Source: Sinorhizobium sp. A49
GTDB taxonomy: Bacteria > Pseudomonadota > Alphaproteobacteria > Rhizobiales > Rhizobiaceae
Direction: 5' to 3'
DNA: 64,000 nt
Assembly (NCBI RefSeq): GCF_002002725.1
Contig: NZ_MUNW01000061.1
Location: 1-64,000 of the forward strand
The translations under genes and the position numbers were made by a program. Shown one piece after another: positions 7,145-15,988 of the stretch. Under the pieces are notes generated by a model, which worked only from the letters and a program-made list of their open reading frames with translations, made no database searches and had not been told where the DNA came from. The first letter of the stretch is position 1. Each line of letters starts with the position of its first letter.

Positions 7145-8916
7145 GTCGCTGCCTCCCGCGTCAGGTTGTCGGGGCCTGGCTGGTTCTGCGGGATGAAATC
7201 TTCCGGCGCGCCCGGTACGCTGTAGTCATAGGCCCAGCGATAAACCACCGGCAGGTCTTTCCAGTTGCCATGGCGCGGTGGCGTTTCCGGCGTCTGCCAC
7301 TCGAGCGTCGTTGCCCGCCAGGGGTTGCCGCCGGACTCGCGGCCATGGCGGATGCTCCAGACCAGATTGAACAGGAAGACGATCTGGGCCGCGCCGACGA
7401 TGAGGGCGACGATGGTGATGAACTCGTTGAGCGTGTGGGCCGAGGCCGGCACGAAGGCCGTTTCGCCCATCTCGTAGTAGCGTCGGGGCATGCCGATCAG
7501 GCCGAGATAGTGCATCGGGAAGAAGATCAGGTAGGCGCCGACGAACGTCACCCAGAAGTGAAGCTGGCCCATCGCCTCGTTGAGCATGCGCCCCGTGACT
7601 TTCGGATACCAGTGATAGATGGCGCCGAAGATGACGAGGATCGGGGCCACACCCATGACCATGTGGAAATGGGCAACGACGAACATCGTATCGGACAGCG
7701 GCACGTCGACGACGACGTTGCCGAGGAAGAGGCCGGTGAGCCCGCCATTGAGGAAGGTGACGATGAAGCCGAGCGCAAACAGCATCGGCAGGTTGAGATG
7801 GATATCGCCGCGCCACAATGTCAGCACCCAGTTGTAGACTTTCAGCGCCGTCGGCACGGCAATGATCAGCGTCGTCGTGGCGAAGAAGAAACCGAAATAG
7901 GGGTTCATGCCACTGACATACATGTGGTGCGCCCAGACGACGAAGGAGAGCGCGCCGATGACGACAATCGCCCAGACCATCATGCGATAGCCGAAGATGT
8001 TCTTGCGGGCATGGGTGCTGATCAGATCGGAGACGATGCCGAAGGCGGGAAGGGCGACGATGTAGACTTCGGGATGGCCGAAGAACCAGAAGAGATGCTG
8101 GAACAGGATCGGGCTGCCGCCGCCATGCTGCAGCTGTTCGCCCATCTCGACGATCGCCGGCATGAAAAAGCTGGTGCCGAGAATGCGGTCGAACAGCATC
8201 ATGACGCAGGCTACGAAGAGGGCGGGGAAAGCGAGCAGCGCCATCACCGTGGCGGTGAAGATACCCCAGATCGTCAGTGGCATGCGCATCAACGTCATGC
8301 CGCGCGCACGCCCCTGCAGCACGGTGACCACATAGTTCAGCCCGCCCATGGTGAAGCCGATGATGAACAGGATGAGCGAGGAGAGCATCAGAACGATGCC
8401 CCAGTCCTTGCCGCCGGGCGTGCCTGACAGCACGGCCTGCGGTGGGTAAAGTGTCCAGCCGGCGCCGGTCGGCCCGCCGGGCGCAAAGAAGCTCGAGACA
8501 AGCACGAGCACGGCGAGAAAGTAGAGCCAGAAACTCAGCATGTTGGCGTAGGGAAACACCATGTCGCGCGCGCCGAGCATCAGCGGGATCAGATAGTTGC
8601 CGAAGCCGCCGAGAAACAAGGCCGTCAGCAGATAGATCACCATGATCATGCCGTGCATGGTGATGAACTGGTAGTAGCGCTCGGCATCGATGAAGGCGAA
8701 GGCGCCGGGAAAGCCCAGTTGCAGGCGCATCAGCCAGGACAGAACCAGAGCGACCATGCCGATGGCAATGGCAGTAGAGGCATATTGCACGGCGATGATC
8801 TTGGCGTCCTGGCTGAACACATAGCGCGTCCACCAGCTGTGGGGATGGTAGAGCTCGACATCCTCCACCTCGGCGTGTCCGAGCGCCCCATCTGTGCCTG
8901 ACCGGATATCGACCAT
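7141..8916 (-). CDS. coxN: Cytochrome c oxidase subunit I (alternative aa3-type)
   Basis: The 591-residue catalytic subunit of a heme-copper oxidase, which reduces O2 to water at a heme-CuB centre in the inner membrane while pumping protons. Ligands are visible: low-spin heme His88 and His418, CuB ligands His281, His330 and His331, high-spin heme His416. The G-H-P-E-V-Y motif supplies Glu283 and the cross-linking Tyr285, which places it in the A1 class with D- and K-type proton channels. A gggaga Shine-Dalgarno precedes the ATG. It lies between subunit II and the subunit III-like gene in one operon. The coxN name follows the coxMNOP-like gene order. Confidence 0.93.
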   Translation of the reverse strand: MVDIRSGTDGALGHAEVEDVELYHPHSWWTRYVFSQDAKIIAVQYASTAIAIGMVALVLSWLMRLQLGFPGAFAFIDAERYYQFITMHGMIMVIYLLTALFLGGFGNYLIPLMLGARDMVFPYANMLSFWLYFLAVLVLVSSFFAPGGPTGAGWTLYPPQAVLSGTPGGKDWGIVLMLSSLILFIIGFTMGGLNYVVTVLQGRARGMTLMRMPLTIWGIFTATVMALLAFPALFVACVMMLFDRILGTSFFMPAIVEMGEQLQHGGGSPILFQHLFWFFGHPEVYIVALPAFGIVSDLISTHARKNIFGYRMMVWAIVVIGALSFVVWAHHMYVSGMNPYFGFFFATTTLIIAVPTALKVYNWVLTLWRGDIHLNLPMLFALGFIVTFLNGGLTGLFLGNVVVDVPLSDTMFVVAHFHMVMGVAPILVIFGAIYHWYPKVTGRMLNEAMGQLHFWVTFVGAYLIFFPMHYLGLIGMPRRYYEMGETAFVPASAHTLNEFITIVALIVGAAQIVFLFNLVWSIRHGRESGGNPWRATTLEWQTPETPPRHGNWKDLPVVYRWAYDYSVPGAPEDFIPQNQPGPDNLTREAAT

Positions 8917-8951
8917 CTAAACTCTCCCAGCTTTGGCCGTCGGGGCGCCTC

Positions 8952-9794
8952 CTACCGCGCCGGGGCGGCATTGACTGCCTGTGCCGTTTCCTTCGTCTGC
9001 GTTGCTGCCATCAACTGCGAAAAGGTCTGCTGGCTCGCGAGCCAGGTCTGGTAGTCGGCCTCGCTGTCGACGATGACGGTGCCGCGCATCTGCGGGTGGC
9101 CGACTCCGCAAAGTTCAGCGCAAAGAACTTCAAAAGTGCCGGTGCGCGTGGGCGTGAGCCAGAAAAAGGTCACCATGCCGGGCACCATGTCCATTTTGGC
9201 GCGGAACTCCGGCACGTAGAAATTATGAAGCACGTCGACAGAGCGCAACAGCACCTTGACCGGCTTGCCGATCTCGAGGTGCAGTTCGCCGCCTTCGATG
9301 ATGATGTCGTCGAGGGCGGCCGCGTCATTGCGGTTGAGGCCGAGCGAATTTTCAGGCGAGATGTCGCGCGTCTCGGAGGTGCCGAGCCTGCCGTCGATGC
9401 CGGGCAGTCGGTAGCTCCACAGCCATTGCTGCCCGACCACTTCGACCTGCCTTGCCCCGTCCGGCACGGTGATAAACTGATGCCAGACGAACAGACCTGG
9501 CGTCAGCATGGCGGCGACGCCCAGCGTCGTACCGGCGGCGAGCCAGCTTTCGAGCTTCTTGTTTTCGGGTTCATAGGCCGCCCGGTTTCCCGGGCGGTGC
9601 CGAAAACGGAAGACGCAGTAAGCCATGAACAGGACGACGGCGACGAAGACGACGCCGGTAATCCAGAAGGTGATGATGAGTGTATTGTCTATGTAGTTCC
9701 AGTTGGACGCGATCGGCGTCCACCACCACGGGCTCAACAAATGGAACAACACCGATCCGGCGGCCAGCAAAACCAGAATAACCACCACGGCCAT
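8952..9794 (-). CDS. coxM: Cytochrome c oxidase subunit II with CuA site
   Basis: A 280-residue subunit II. An N-terminal hydrophobic segment (about 1-20) and two helices (about 38-60 and 86-104) are followed by a periplasmic cupredoxin domain. CuA ligands are His190 and the C-A-E-L-C-G-V-G-H-P-Q-M motif (Cys225, Glu227, Cys229, His233, Met236), so it should take electrons from cytochrome c. The Trp-rich electron-entry segment G-Q-Q-W-L-W-S-Y is present near 121-128. I use the ATG at 9794, preceded by a strong gaggaggga Shine-Dalgarno, rather than the in-frame ATG 36 nt upstream. No cytochrome c domain is fused. First gene of the oxidase operon. Confidence 0.92.
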   Translation of the reverse strand: MAVVVILVLLAAGSVLFHLLSPWWWTPIASNWNYIDNTLIITFWITGVVFVAVVLFMAYCVFRFRHRPGNRAAYEPENKKLESWLAAGTTLGVAAMLTPGLFVWHQFITVPDGARQVEVVGQQWLWSYRLPGIDGRLGTSETRDISPENSLGLNRNDAAALDDIIIEGGELHLEIGKPVKVLLRSVDVLHNFYVPEFRAKMDMVPGMVTFFWLTPTRTGTFEVLCAELCGVGHPQMRGTVIVDSEADYQTWLASQQTFSQLMAATQTKETAQAVNAAPAR

Positions 9795-9854
9795 TTCTTG
9801 TCCCTCCTCGCCGCTTGCGGCTGTGGGCATGAATACGCAATCCGTAGAGTTCCA

Positions 9855-9900
9855 AATGCAAGTATTGCACGAACGGAAAATACTCGCAATTGACCGTTCG
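9855..9900. promoter_or_regulatory. Inverted-repeat region upstream of coxM
   Basis: A perfect 7-bp inverted repeat, cgaacgg (9870-9876) with ccgttcg (9894-9900), overlaps a second imperfect symmetry (gcaagtattgc against gcgagtatt). It sits 76-106 nt before the coxM ATG and 35 nt after the cytochrome c stop. It could be an operator or a weak terminator; it is not a TTGAT-N4-ATCAA FNR/FixK box. Confidence 0.3.
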
Positions 9901-9934
9901 GTGGAGTGCCTGTCGGCGGTTCCAACCGTTGCGT

Positions 9935-10321
9935 CTACTGCGAATATTGCTTGAGATAGGCGAGCAGGTTGGCGATATCGCCTTCATCCTTCAGTCCGGG
10001 AAAGACCATCTTGGTGCCTTTCACCTTCGCCTTCGGATTGTGGAGATAGTCGCGCAACGTCGCCTCGTCCCAGACAAGCCCGCCCTTGCCGGCATCGATC
10101 ATCGCCGGCGAGTACTTGAAGTCGGGATGGGTGCCGGCGGTGCGGCCGAGCACGTGGTTGAGCGACGGGCCGACCTTGTTGGTATCGCTGTCGACGATAT
10201 GACAGATCGCGCATTTCTTGAATACGGTCGCGCCCGCCTCCGCATCGCCCTCTTGCGCAAGGGCGGCGACGGGACAGAGCAGCGTTGTCGAAAAGGCAAG
10301 GGCAACAACAAAGTTTCGCAT
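9935..10321 (-). CDS. Class I c-type cytochrome, soluble periplasmic
   Basis: A 128-residue protein with a cleavable signal peptide (1-22, ending A-L-A). It has one heme site, C-A-I-C-H (Cys37, Cys40, His41), and a likely sixth ligand Met105 in K-M-V-F-P-G, so it is a small monoheme cytochrome of the c2/c550 group. The coxM gene begins about 140 nt downstream on the same strand, so it is the obvious candidate electron donor to the oxidase, though not necessarily on the same transcript. Confidence 0.9.
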   Translation of the reverse strand: MRNFVVALAFSTTLLCPVAALAQEGDAEAGATVFKKCAICHIVDSDTNKVGPSLNHVLGRTAGTHPDFKYSPAMIDAGKGGLVWDEATLRDYLHNPKAKVKGTKMVFPGLKDEGDIANLLAYLKQYSQ

Positions 10322-10533
10322 GACACTTCCTCAAAATCGCCGGGCGCGTGGCAAGGAAGGCTATCGTCAATTCGTCGTCTTGGCGGTACTTGCTTCTCTC
10401 AATTGGGCGCCACGGGCGGTTGATACTTGCGACGGGATGACGGTACGCCTCGTCCGGAAGATGTCAATCTCCGGTCTTGGGCGATACCGTCGGGCTCCTG
10501 TCGGGGCGTGCAACTCCGCCTGCGACCCGGCAA

Positions 10534-11601
10534 TCAGACGCGATTGCCGTCGGCGTCGAAGAAGTGCAGGCGTTCCGGCGGCAACCGCACCGGGATCTCG
10601 CCCGATGCCTTGAGGAAGGCGCGGTCGTTGGTGAAGGCCTTGAAGATCGCCTTGCCGAAAGACAGATGCAGGATGATGCCGAAGCCGGTCGGCTCGACAA
10701 GATCGACTGTCGCCTTCAGTGCATCCGGTGCCGTTGTGCCAATCTCGACATGCTCGGGGCGGATGCCAAGCGTTGCGCTGGCGCCATCAGCCAGTTCTGC
10801 ATGCACTTGCGCCGGGATGGTCACGCCACCCTTGGTCTCGAAGCGAGGCGATTGGCCGTTTCGATAGGTGCCTTCGAAGAAGTTCATGCCGGGCGAGCCG
10901 ATGAAGCCGGCGACGAAGAGGTTGGCCGGACGGTCATAGAGATCGAGCGGGCTGCCGACCTGCTGGACGAAGCCGCCATTCATGGCGACGATCCGGTCGG
11001 CCAGCGTCATCGCTTCGATCTGGTCGTGGGTGACGTAGATCGAGGTGGCGCCCAGATCCTTGTGCAGCTTCTTGATCTCGGCGCGCATCTGTTCGCGCAG
11101 CCTCGCGTCGAGGTTTGACAGCGGCTCGTCGAAGAGAAAGGCCTTGGGTTCGCGCACGATGGCGCGGCCCATGGCGACGCGCTGGCGCTGGCCGCCGGAA
11201 AGGGCGCGCGGGCGTCGCTCCAGAAGCGGATCGAGCCCGAGCTTGGACGCCGCACCGGCGACGACGCTGGCGATCTTTTCCTTGGCGACCTTCCGAAGCC
11301 TCAGGCTGTAGCTCATGTTGTTGGCGACCGACATATGCGGATAGAGCGCATAGGACTGGAACACCATGGCAATGTCGCGGTCCTTCGGCGCCAGTTCGTT
11401 GACGCGTTTTCCCGCGATGCGGATTTCGCCCGAGGTCACGCTTTCAAGGCCGGCGATCATGCGCAGCAGGGTGGACTTGCCGCAGCCGGACGGGCCGACC
11501 AGCACGACGAACTCGCCGTCGCCGATCTTCAGGTCCACATCGTGCAGGACCGGGTGGATGCCGTAGGATTTACGGATATTGGCGATATCGATGGAAGCCA
11601 T
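10534..11601 (-). CDS. Sugar-type ABC transporter ATP-binding protein (UgpC/MalK family)
   Basis: A 355-residue cytoplasmic ATPase. The nucleotide-binding domain (about 1-235) has Walker A G-P-S-G-C-G-K-S-T, signature L-S-G-G-Q-R-Q-R and Walker B F-L-F-D-E-P-L-S-N-L-D. A C-terminal TOBE/MalK regulatory region fills the remaining ~120 residues. Length and the G-F-I-G-S-P-x-M-N-F motif near 234 are typical of CUT1 ATPases. It is the last gene of a binding protein-permease-permease-ATPase operon, 10 nt after the second permease. Confidence 0.9.
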   Translation of the reverse strand: MASIDIANIRKSYGIHPVLHDVDLKIGDGEFVVLVGPSGCGKSTLLRMIAGLESVTSGEIRIAGKRVNELAPKDRDIAMVFQSYALYPHMSVANNMSYSLRLRKVAKEKIASVVAGAASKLGLDPLLERRPRALSGGQRQRVAMGRAIVREPKAFLFDEPLSNLDARLREQMRAEIKKLHKDLGATSIYVTHDQIEAMTLADRIVAMNGGFVQQVGSPLDLYDRPANLFVAGFIGSPGMNFFEGTYRNGQSPRFETKGGVTIPAQVHAELADGASATLGIRPEHVEIGTTAPDALKATVDLVEPTGFGIILHLSFGKAIFKAFTNDRAFLKASGEIPVRLPPERLHFFDADGNRV

Positions 11602-11611
11602 GGGGGTATCC

Positions 11612-12445
11612 TCAGCCTTTGACCGCGCCGGCCGTCAGGCCCTGGACGAGATAGCGTTGAATGAGCAGGAAGAAGAGGCAGGCCGGAATTAGCGCCAGCA
11701 CGCCTGCGGCCATCATCTGGCCGAAGTCGACCGAGAATTTCGACACGAAGGACAGCAGGCCGACCGGAAAAGTCGCCTGGTCGTTGCCCGAGATCAGCAT
11801 TAGCGAAAACAGAAGCTCGCTCCAGGCAGCGGTAAAAACGAAGCCGAGGGTTGCGGCAATGCCGGGAAGCGTCAGCGGCAGGATGATCTGACGGAAGGCG
11901 ACGAACTGGGTGGCGCCGTCGATCATCGCCGCCTCTTCGAGATCCTTCGGAATGCCGTCGAAGAAGGACTGCATTAGGAAGGTGGCAAACGGCACGTTGA
12001 AGGCGGTGTAGACGATGACAAGGCCGGTCAGGCTGTTGGTGAGGCCGAGCGGCGACAGGATCTTGAAGATCGGCGCAACCAGCATGACCAGCGGGAACAT
12101 CTGCGTCAGCAACATCAGCGCCACCAGCCAGTACTTTCCGCGGAAGTTGAAGCGCGACAGCGCGTAGCCGGAGAGCGAGGCGAGAATGGTGACGATGACG
12201 GCGGTTGAGCCGGAAACGATCAGGCTGTTCTTGAAGAAGGTCGGGAAGGCGCTGTGGCGCAGCACGAAATCGAAATGGTCGAGGGTCGCACGCGAGGGCC
12301 AGAGACGGATGCCTTCTGAGTAGAGCAGGTCGTTGGGCGTGACTGCGACCTTCAGCAGCCAGTAGAGCGGGAAGAGCGCGAAGGCGATATAGGCGAGGAT
12401 CGCCAGTCGATGTGCGGCTACGAGAAGGATGGGTTTGGCGCGCAT
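11612..12445 (-). CDS. Sugar-type ABC transporter permease (MalG family)
   Basis: A 277-residue inner-membrane permease with six helices and the cytoplasmic EAA loop (E-E-A-A-M-I-D-G-A near 170-178) that docks onto the ATPase. Size and loop match MalG-type second permeases of CUT1 importers. It starts 4 nt after the stop of the partner permease. Confidence 0.9.
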   Translation of the reverse strand: MRAKPILLVAAHRLAILAYIAFALFPLYWLLKVAVTPNDLLYSEGIRLWPSRATLDHFDFVLRHSAFPTFFKNSLIVSGSTAVIVTILASLSGYALSRFNFRGKYWLVALMLLTQMFPLVMLVAPIFKILSPLGLTNSLTGLVIVYTAFNVPFATFLMQSFFDGIPKDLEEAAMIDGATQFVAFRQIILPLTLPGIAATLGFVFTAAWSELLFSLMLISGNDQATFPVGLLSFVSKFSVDFGQMMAAGVLALIPACLFFLLIQRYLVQGLTAGAVKG

Positions 12446-12449
12446 GGTC

Positions 12450-13385
12450 TCAATCCTTGCTCAGCAGCCATTGGCGCAGGATGACGATCAGCATGGAGTA
12501 GGCGAGCAGCAGCGCGAGTAGCACGAGCGCGATCGCCGAGGCATAGCCGAAATCCAGCCGCTTGAAGGCCTGGGTGAAAATGTAGCTGGCGACGATCTGG
12601 GTGCGATCGGCCGGGCCGCCATTGGTCATGACGATGATCAGGTCGGCGAAATTCGAGATCCAGACGGTGCGAAGCAGAATGGTGATGGCGATCGTCGGCG
12701 CCAGGAAGGGCAGGGTGATCGACAGGAAGCGCTGCACTGGGCCGGCGCCGTCGATGCTCGCCGCCTCGTAGAGATCGCGCGGGATCGCCTGGAGGGCGGC
12801 AAGCAGGGTGATGGCGAAGAACGGGATTCCCCACCAGACATTGGCGATGATCGGCCCCCACATTGCCAGCTGTGGATCGGAGAGGATGTTGGACGGTTCG
12901 CTCATGATGCCGAGCGCATAAAACCAGTGCGGCAGCGGTCCGACGACGGGATTGAACAGCCAGGACCAGTTGAGGCCGGCAAGGAAGCTCGGCACCGCCC
13001 AGGGCAGGAAGACGAGCGCCTGCGCGAGCCCGCGGCCGTAGAACGGCTTGTCGAGCAGCAGTGCGAGGATGAGACCCAGCAGGAACTGCAGAAAGACCGA
13101 GGCTCCGGTCCACCAGAGCGTGTTGCGCAGCGCCCGATAGAAAGCCTGGTCCTGCGACAGCGCCCGGAAGTGATCGAGGCCGATGAAGGCGCCGGAGAAC
13201 GGGTTGAGCAACTGGATATCGCGGAAGGCGTAGGAGACGCCGAGTGCCAGCGGCACCAGCATGACGGTGACGATCAGGATCAGCGCCGGGGCGCTGTAGA
13301 GATAGGGTGCGGCGCCATCGGCGATGCGCTTCATCAGCGGCGGCCTGCGTGCGTGCAGGCCGTCTTGGCGGGCGACATAGGCCAT
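12450..13385 (-). CDS. Sugar-type ABC transporter permease (MalF family)
   Basis: A 311-residue inner-membrane permease with six helices and an EAA loop (Y-E-A-A-S-I-D-G-A near 205-213). An alternative ATG 51 nt downstream (13334) would trim a basic N-terminus. It forms the heterodimeric channel with the following permease. The preceding binding-protein gene ends about 100 nt upstream, separated by a strong hairpin. Confidence 0.88.
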   Translation of the reverse strand: MAYVARQDGLHARRPPLMKRIADGAAPYLYSAPALILIVTVMLVPLALGVSYAFRDIQLLNPFSGAFIGLDHFRALSQDQAFYRALRNTLWWTGASVFLQFLLGLILALLLDKPFYGRGLAQALVFLPWAVPSFLAGLNWSWLFNPVVGPLPHWFYALGIMSEPSNILSDPQLAMWGPIIANVWWGIPFFAITLLAALQAIPRDLYEAASIDGAGPVQRFLSITLPFLAPTIAITILLRTVWISNFADLIIVMTNGGPADRTQIVASYIFTQAFKRLDFGYASAIALVLLALLLAYSMLIVILRQWLLSKD

Positions 13386-13451
13386 CGATCGAAATTTCCC
13401 CTGTGCGGCCGCCGGTTCTTTTGACGTGCCTTGTTTTCACGACGTTGGGTG

Positions 13452-13480
13452 ACCGGCGGCGGGGGAGGTCCGCCGCCGGT
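13452..13480 (-). terminator. Intercistronic hairpin after the sugar-type binding-protein gene
   Basis: Perfect 10-bp stem, accggcggcg (13452-13461) with cgccgccggt (13471-13480), 9-nt loop, starting 8 nt after the binding-protein stop. No T-run follows, so it looks like an mRNA-stabilising or attenuating element rather than a full terminator. Confidence 0.6.
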
Positions 13481-13488
13481 TGAAGGGC

Positions 13489-14748
13489 TCACTTCTTGGC
13501 GAGGTGCTTCTGCTGCGCCTTGGTGAGGTAATCCGCCCACTGGTTGGCGAGCTCCTCCGGCGTGATGTCGCCGAGCAGGGCTTCCTGCGTCGTCTTGATC
13601 GCCAGCGAATCCTTGAAGAAGGCGAATTCCTCAAGGTAGGTCGGCATGACGGTCAGCACCACATCCTTGTCGGCAAGCTCGTCGAACCAGCCCTTGAACT
13701 GCGGGCTTGCGTAGAAAGGATCCTTCTCGGCTGCCTTGTGCACCGGCAACGCACCGGTGCGCTTGTTCCACTCGATATTGCCTTCCGGCCCTTCGAGCGT
13801 CTCGATCAGCTTCCAGGAGAGGTCCTTGTTCTGACTTGCCGACAGCATCGACCAGCCGGCAAAGCCGATGGTGGTGAAGGCCTTGCCGCTCGGGCCCTTA
13901 GGCATGGTGGTGACGCCGAAATCTTCCGACTTCATCCGCTCGGCAATCGCGATCAGCGCGTCCGGGTCCTGGTCGAGGAAGGCGCAGGTGCCGCTATAGA
14001 AGCCGGCGACGATTTCGTTGAAGCCCCAGTTGACGCTGTCCTTCGGCGCCAGCCCCTTCTTGTAGAGGTCGATCACCCAGGTGAGACCGTTGACCCAGCC
14101 TTCGCTGTTCATGGTCGAGGTGCCGTCCTCATTGAAGAATTTGTTGCTGCCGGCCATGGTCGCGCCGAACATCACCCAGCCGTTGAGGCCACCAGGACCG
14201 CCGCGCAGGCAGTAGCCGGATTTGCCCGGCAGCTTGGAGACGGCTTCCGATGCCTTGACGAAATCGTCCATGGTCTTCGGCGGTTCGCTGACGCCGGCTT
14301 CCGACAAGAGCTTCTTGTTGTAGAACATGGCGCGCAGATAGAAGCCGTAGGGCAGCATGTAGGCGGTGTTCTTGATGTCGCGGCCGAGCTCGAGCGTACG
14401 CTCGGTCAGGCCCGGCGTGTGCTCCCACTTTTCGAGATAGGGTTCGAGGCTCTCGAGCATGCCGTTATTGGCATAGAGCGAAAGCCAGGTGTCGGGCATT
14501 TCCATCACGTCGGGCAGCTCGCCGGCCGACACCATGGTCGCGAACTTCTGGAAGGCTTCGCCCCAAGGCAGCGAGATGATCTCGACCGTGGTGCCGGGAT
14601 TTGCGGCTTCAAACTTGGCGACGATCGACTTCAGCGTTTCGGTGCGCTCGGGGCTGGTGATGACCTCGACGAGCTTCAGCTTGGTATCGGCCAGTGCATT
14701 TCCTGCCATCAGGGTGGCAAGCAGAGTGGCGGTAATCAGTTTCCTCAT
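13489..14748 (-). CDS. Sugar-type ABC transporter substrate-binding protein
   Basis: A 419-residue periplasmic binding protein of the family 1 (MalE/UgpB-like) fold. The signal peptide is residues 1-20, ending A-L-A; mature features include the F-E-A-A-N-P-G-T-T-V-E-I segment and the F-N-K-R-T-G/W-N-K-R-T-G region typical of CUT1 binding proteins. I choose the ATG at 14748, which begins a clean signal peptide behind an agggaa Shine-Dalgarno; an upstream in-frame start would add a charged non-signal extension. The ligand is unknown: the family takes sugars, polyols and glycerophosphates, but the neighbouring PLP lyase raises other options. Confidence 0.9.
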   Translation of the reverse strand: MRKLITATLLATLMAGNALADTKLKLVEVITSPERTETLKSIVAKFEAANPGTTVEIISLPWGEAFQKFATMVSAGELPDVMEMPDTWLSLYANNGMLESLEPYLEKWEHTPGLTERTLELGRDIKNTAYMLPYGFYLRAMFYNKKLLSEAGVSEPPKTMDDFVKASEAVSKLPGKSGYCLRGGPGGLNGWVMFGATMAGSNKFFNEDGTSTMNSEGWVNGLTWVIDLYKKGLAPKDSVNWGFNEIVAGFYSGTCAFLDQDPDALIAIAERMKSEDFGVTTMPKGPSGKAFTTIGFAGWSMLSASQNKDLSWKLIETLEGPEGNIEWNKRTGALPVHKAAEKDPFYASPQFKGWFDELADKDVVLTVMPTYLEEFAFFKDSLAIKTTQEALLGDITPEELANQWADYLTKAQQKHLAKK

Positions 14749-14815
14749 TTTTGTTCCCTTTGTTTTTTGATGGTTGATCCACATGCAATGAGCGGGATGC
14801 GGCATCCCGCTCCTG

Positions 14816-15988
14816 TCAGCCTGACGAAGCGGCAGACATCGCCGCTTCAAGATCGCTCCAGAGGGCCTCCGTTCCCTCCAGGCCTGCATGGAGTCGTACG
14901 GACCGCGGTGAGATGCCGAAGGCGGCCGCGGAATTGGGCTGGGCTTTCTGTGACAGCACGACTTCGCCCGGCACGATCAGGCTTTCGTGTCCGCCCCAGG
15001 AAACGCCGAGCTTGAACAGGTCGAGGTGGTCGGCGAAGCGTCTGACATCGACGCCCTCACGGAAGATGAAAGAGAAGAGACCCGATGTGCCGGACAGGCC
15101 CGGCGGCAAGGTGTTGCCAAGGCCGGGATGGCAGACGGTTTCGACCAGCGGATGGGCCTGCAGGCGCTGCGCTACCGTCAGCGCCGAACGCTCGTGCGCC
15201 TTCATGCGGATCGGCAGGGTGCGAAGACCGCGGATCAGGAGCCAGGCATCGAAGGGCGAGAGCTTGCCGCCGAGATAGGGGTAGGCTTCCGAACGGATGC
15301 GGCCAATCAGCTCCTTCGAGCCGGCGACGACGCCTGCGACCACGTCGCTGTGCCCGCCGAGATATTTCGAGGCCGAATGGATGACCAGATCGACGCCGAG
15401 CGAAATCGGCTGCTGGAAGATCGGGCTCGCCCAGCTGTTGTCGATGGCGGTGATGATGCCCTGGTCCTTGGCAAGGTGGGCGAGAGAGGCGACATCATGG
15501 GTGTCCATCACCCAGCTCGTCGGGCTTTCCATGTAGAAAAGTTTGGCACCGGGCAGGGCTTTCGCAACCGCTTCCTCGTCGCGGCCGTCGACATAGGTCA
15601 CTTCGATCTTCATGCGCTTCAGGTGCGTGCCGAAGAGACGGAAGGCGTCGGGATAGACATGGTTGACGGCGACGATGCGGTCGCCGGGCTCGACGAAGGA
15701 CAACACGGTCGACGAGATCGCCGACATGCCGCTGGCAAAGCCGATCGCGTCTTCTGCCCCTTCCAGTTTCGCCAGCATCTCCTCGAACATCCGCACCGTC
15801 GGGTTGAGGCCGCGGGTGTAGATCGGCCGCACGCGCTCGCCCTTGTAGGACGCGACCATGTCGTCATAGTCCTTGAAGGTGAAAAGCGAGGTCTGAACGA
15901 TCGGCGGAACGACGGCATCGAAGGCATTGCCTTCGTCATGCGCGACGATCAGCGAGGCGTGGTCGAACGGATCGAGGCCGTTGTTCAT
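14816..15988 (-). CDS. Cystathionine beta-lyase / Cys-Met metabolism PLP enzyme
   Basis: A 390-residue PLP enzyme of the trans-sulfuration family (MetC, MetB, MdeA). The Schiff-base lysine is Lys208 in H-S-A-S-K-Y-L-G-G-H; Asp183 (D-N-S-W-A) holds the pyridine nitrogen and Y57-T-R-G binds the neighbouring subunit's PLP phosphate. Family members cleave or exchange C-S bonds in cystathionine, methionine or related thioethers; sequence alone does not fix the reaction, though rhizobial homologues of this length are usually called cystathionine beta-lyase. Its start overlaps the GntR stop by 4 nt and the ABC importer follows, so it probably serves catabolism of the imported ligand. Confidence 0.85.
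   Translation of the reverse strand: MNNGLDPFDHASLIVAHDEGNAFDAVVPPIVQTSLFTFKDYDDMVASYKGERVRPIYTRGLNPTVRMFEEMLAKLEGAEDAIGFASGMSAISSTVLSFVEPGDRIVAVNHVYPDAFRLFGTHLKRMKIEVTYVDGRDEEAVAKALPGAKLFYMESPTSWVMDTHDVASLAHLAKDQGIITAIDNSWASPIFQQPISLGVDLVIHSASKYLGGHSDVVAGVVAGSKELIGRIRSEAYPYLGGKLSPFDAWLLIRGLRTLPIRMKAHERSALTVAQRLQAHPLVETVCHPGLGNTLPPGLSGTSGLFSFIFREGVDVRRFADHLDLFKLGVSWGGHESLIVPGEVVLSQKAQPNSAAAFGISPRSVRLHAGLEGTEALWSDLEAAMSAASSG

Noticed and set aside
12418-13440. Alternative minus-strand frame of about 340 codons over the MalF-type permease
   Set aside because: Out of frame with the recognised permease, Arg-rich, without hydrophobic helices.
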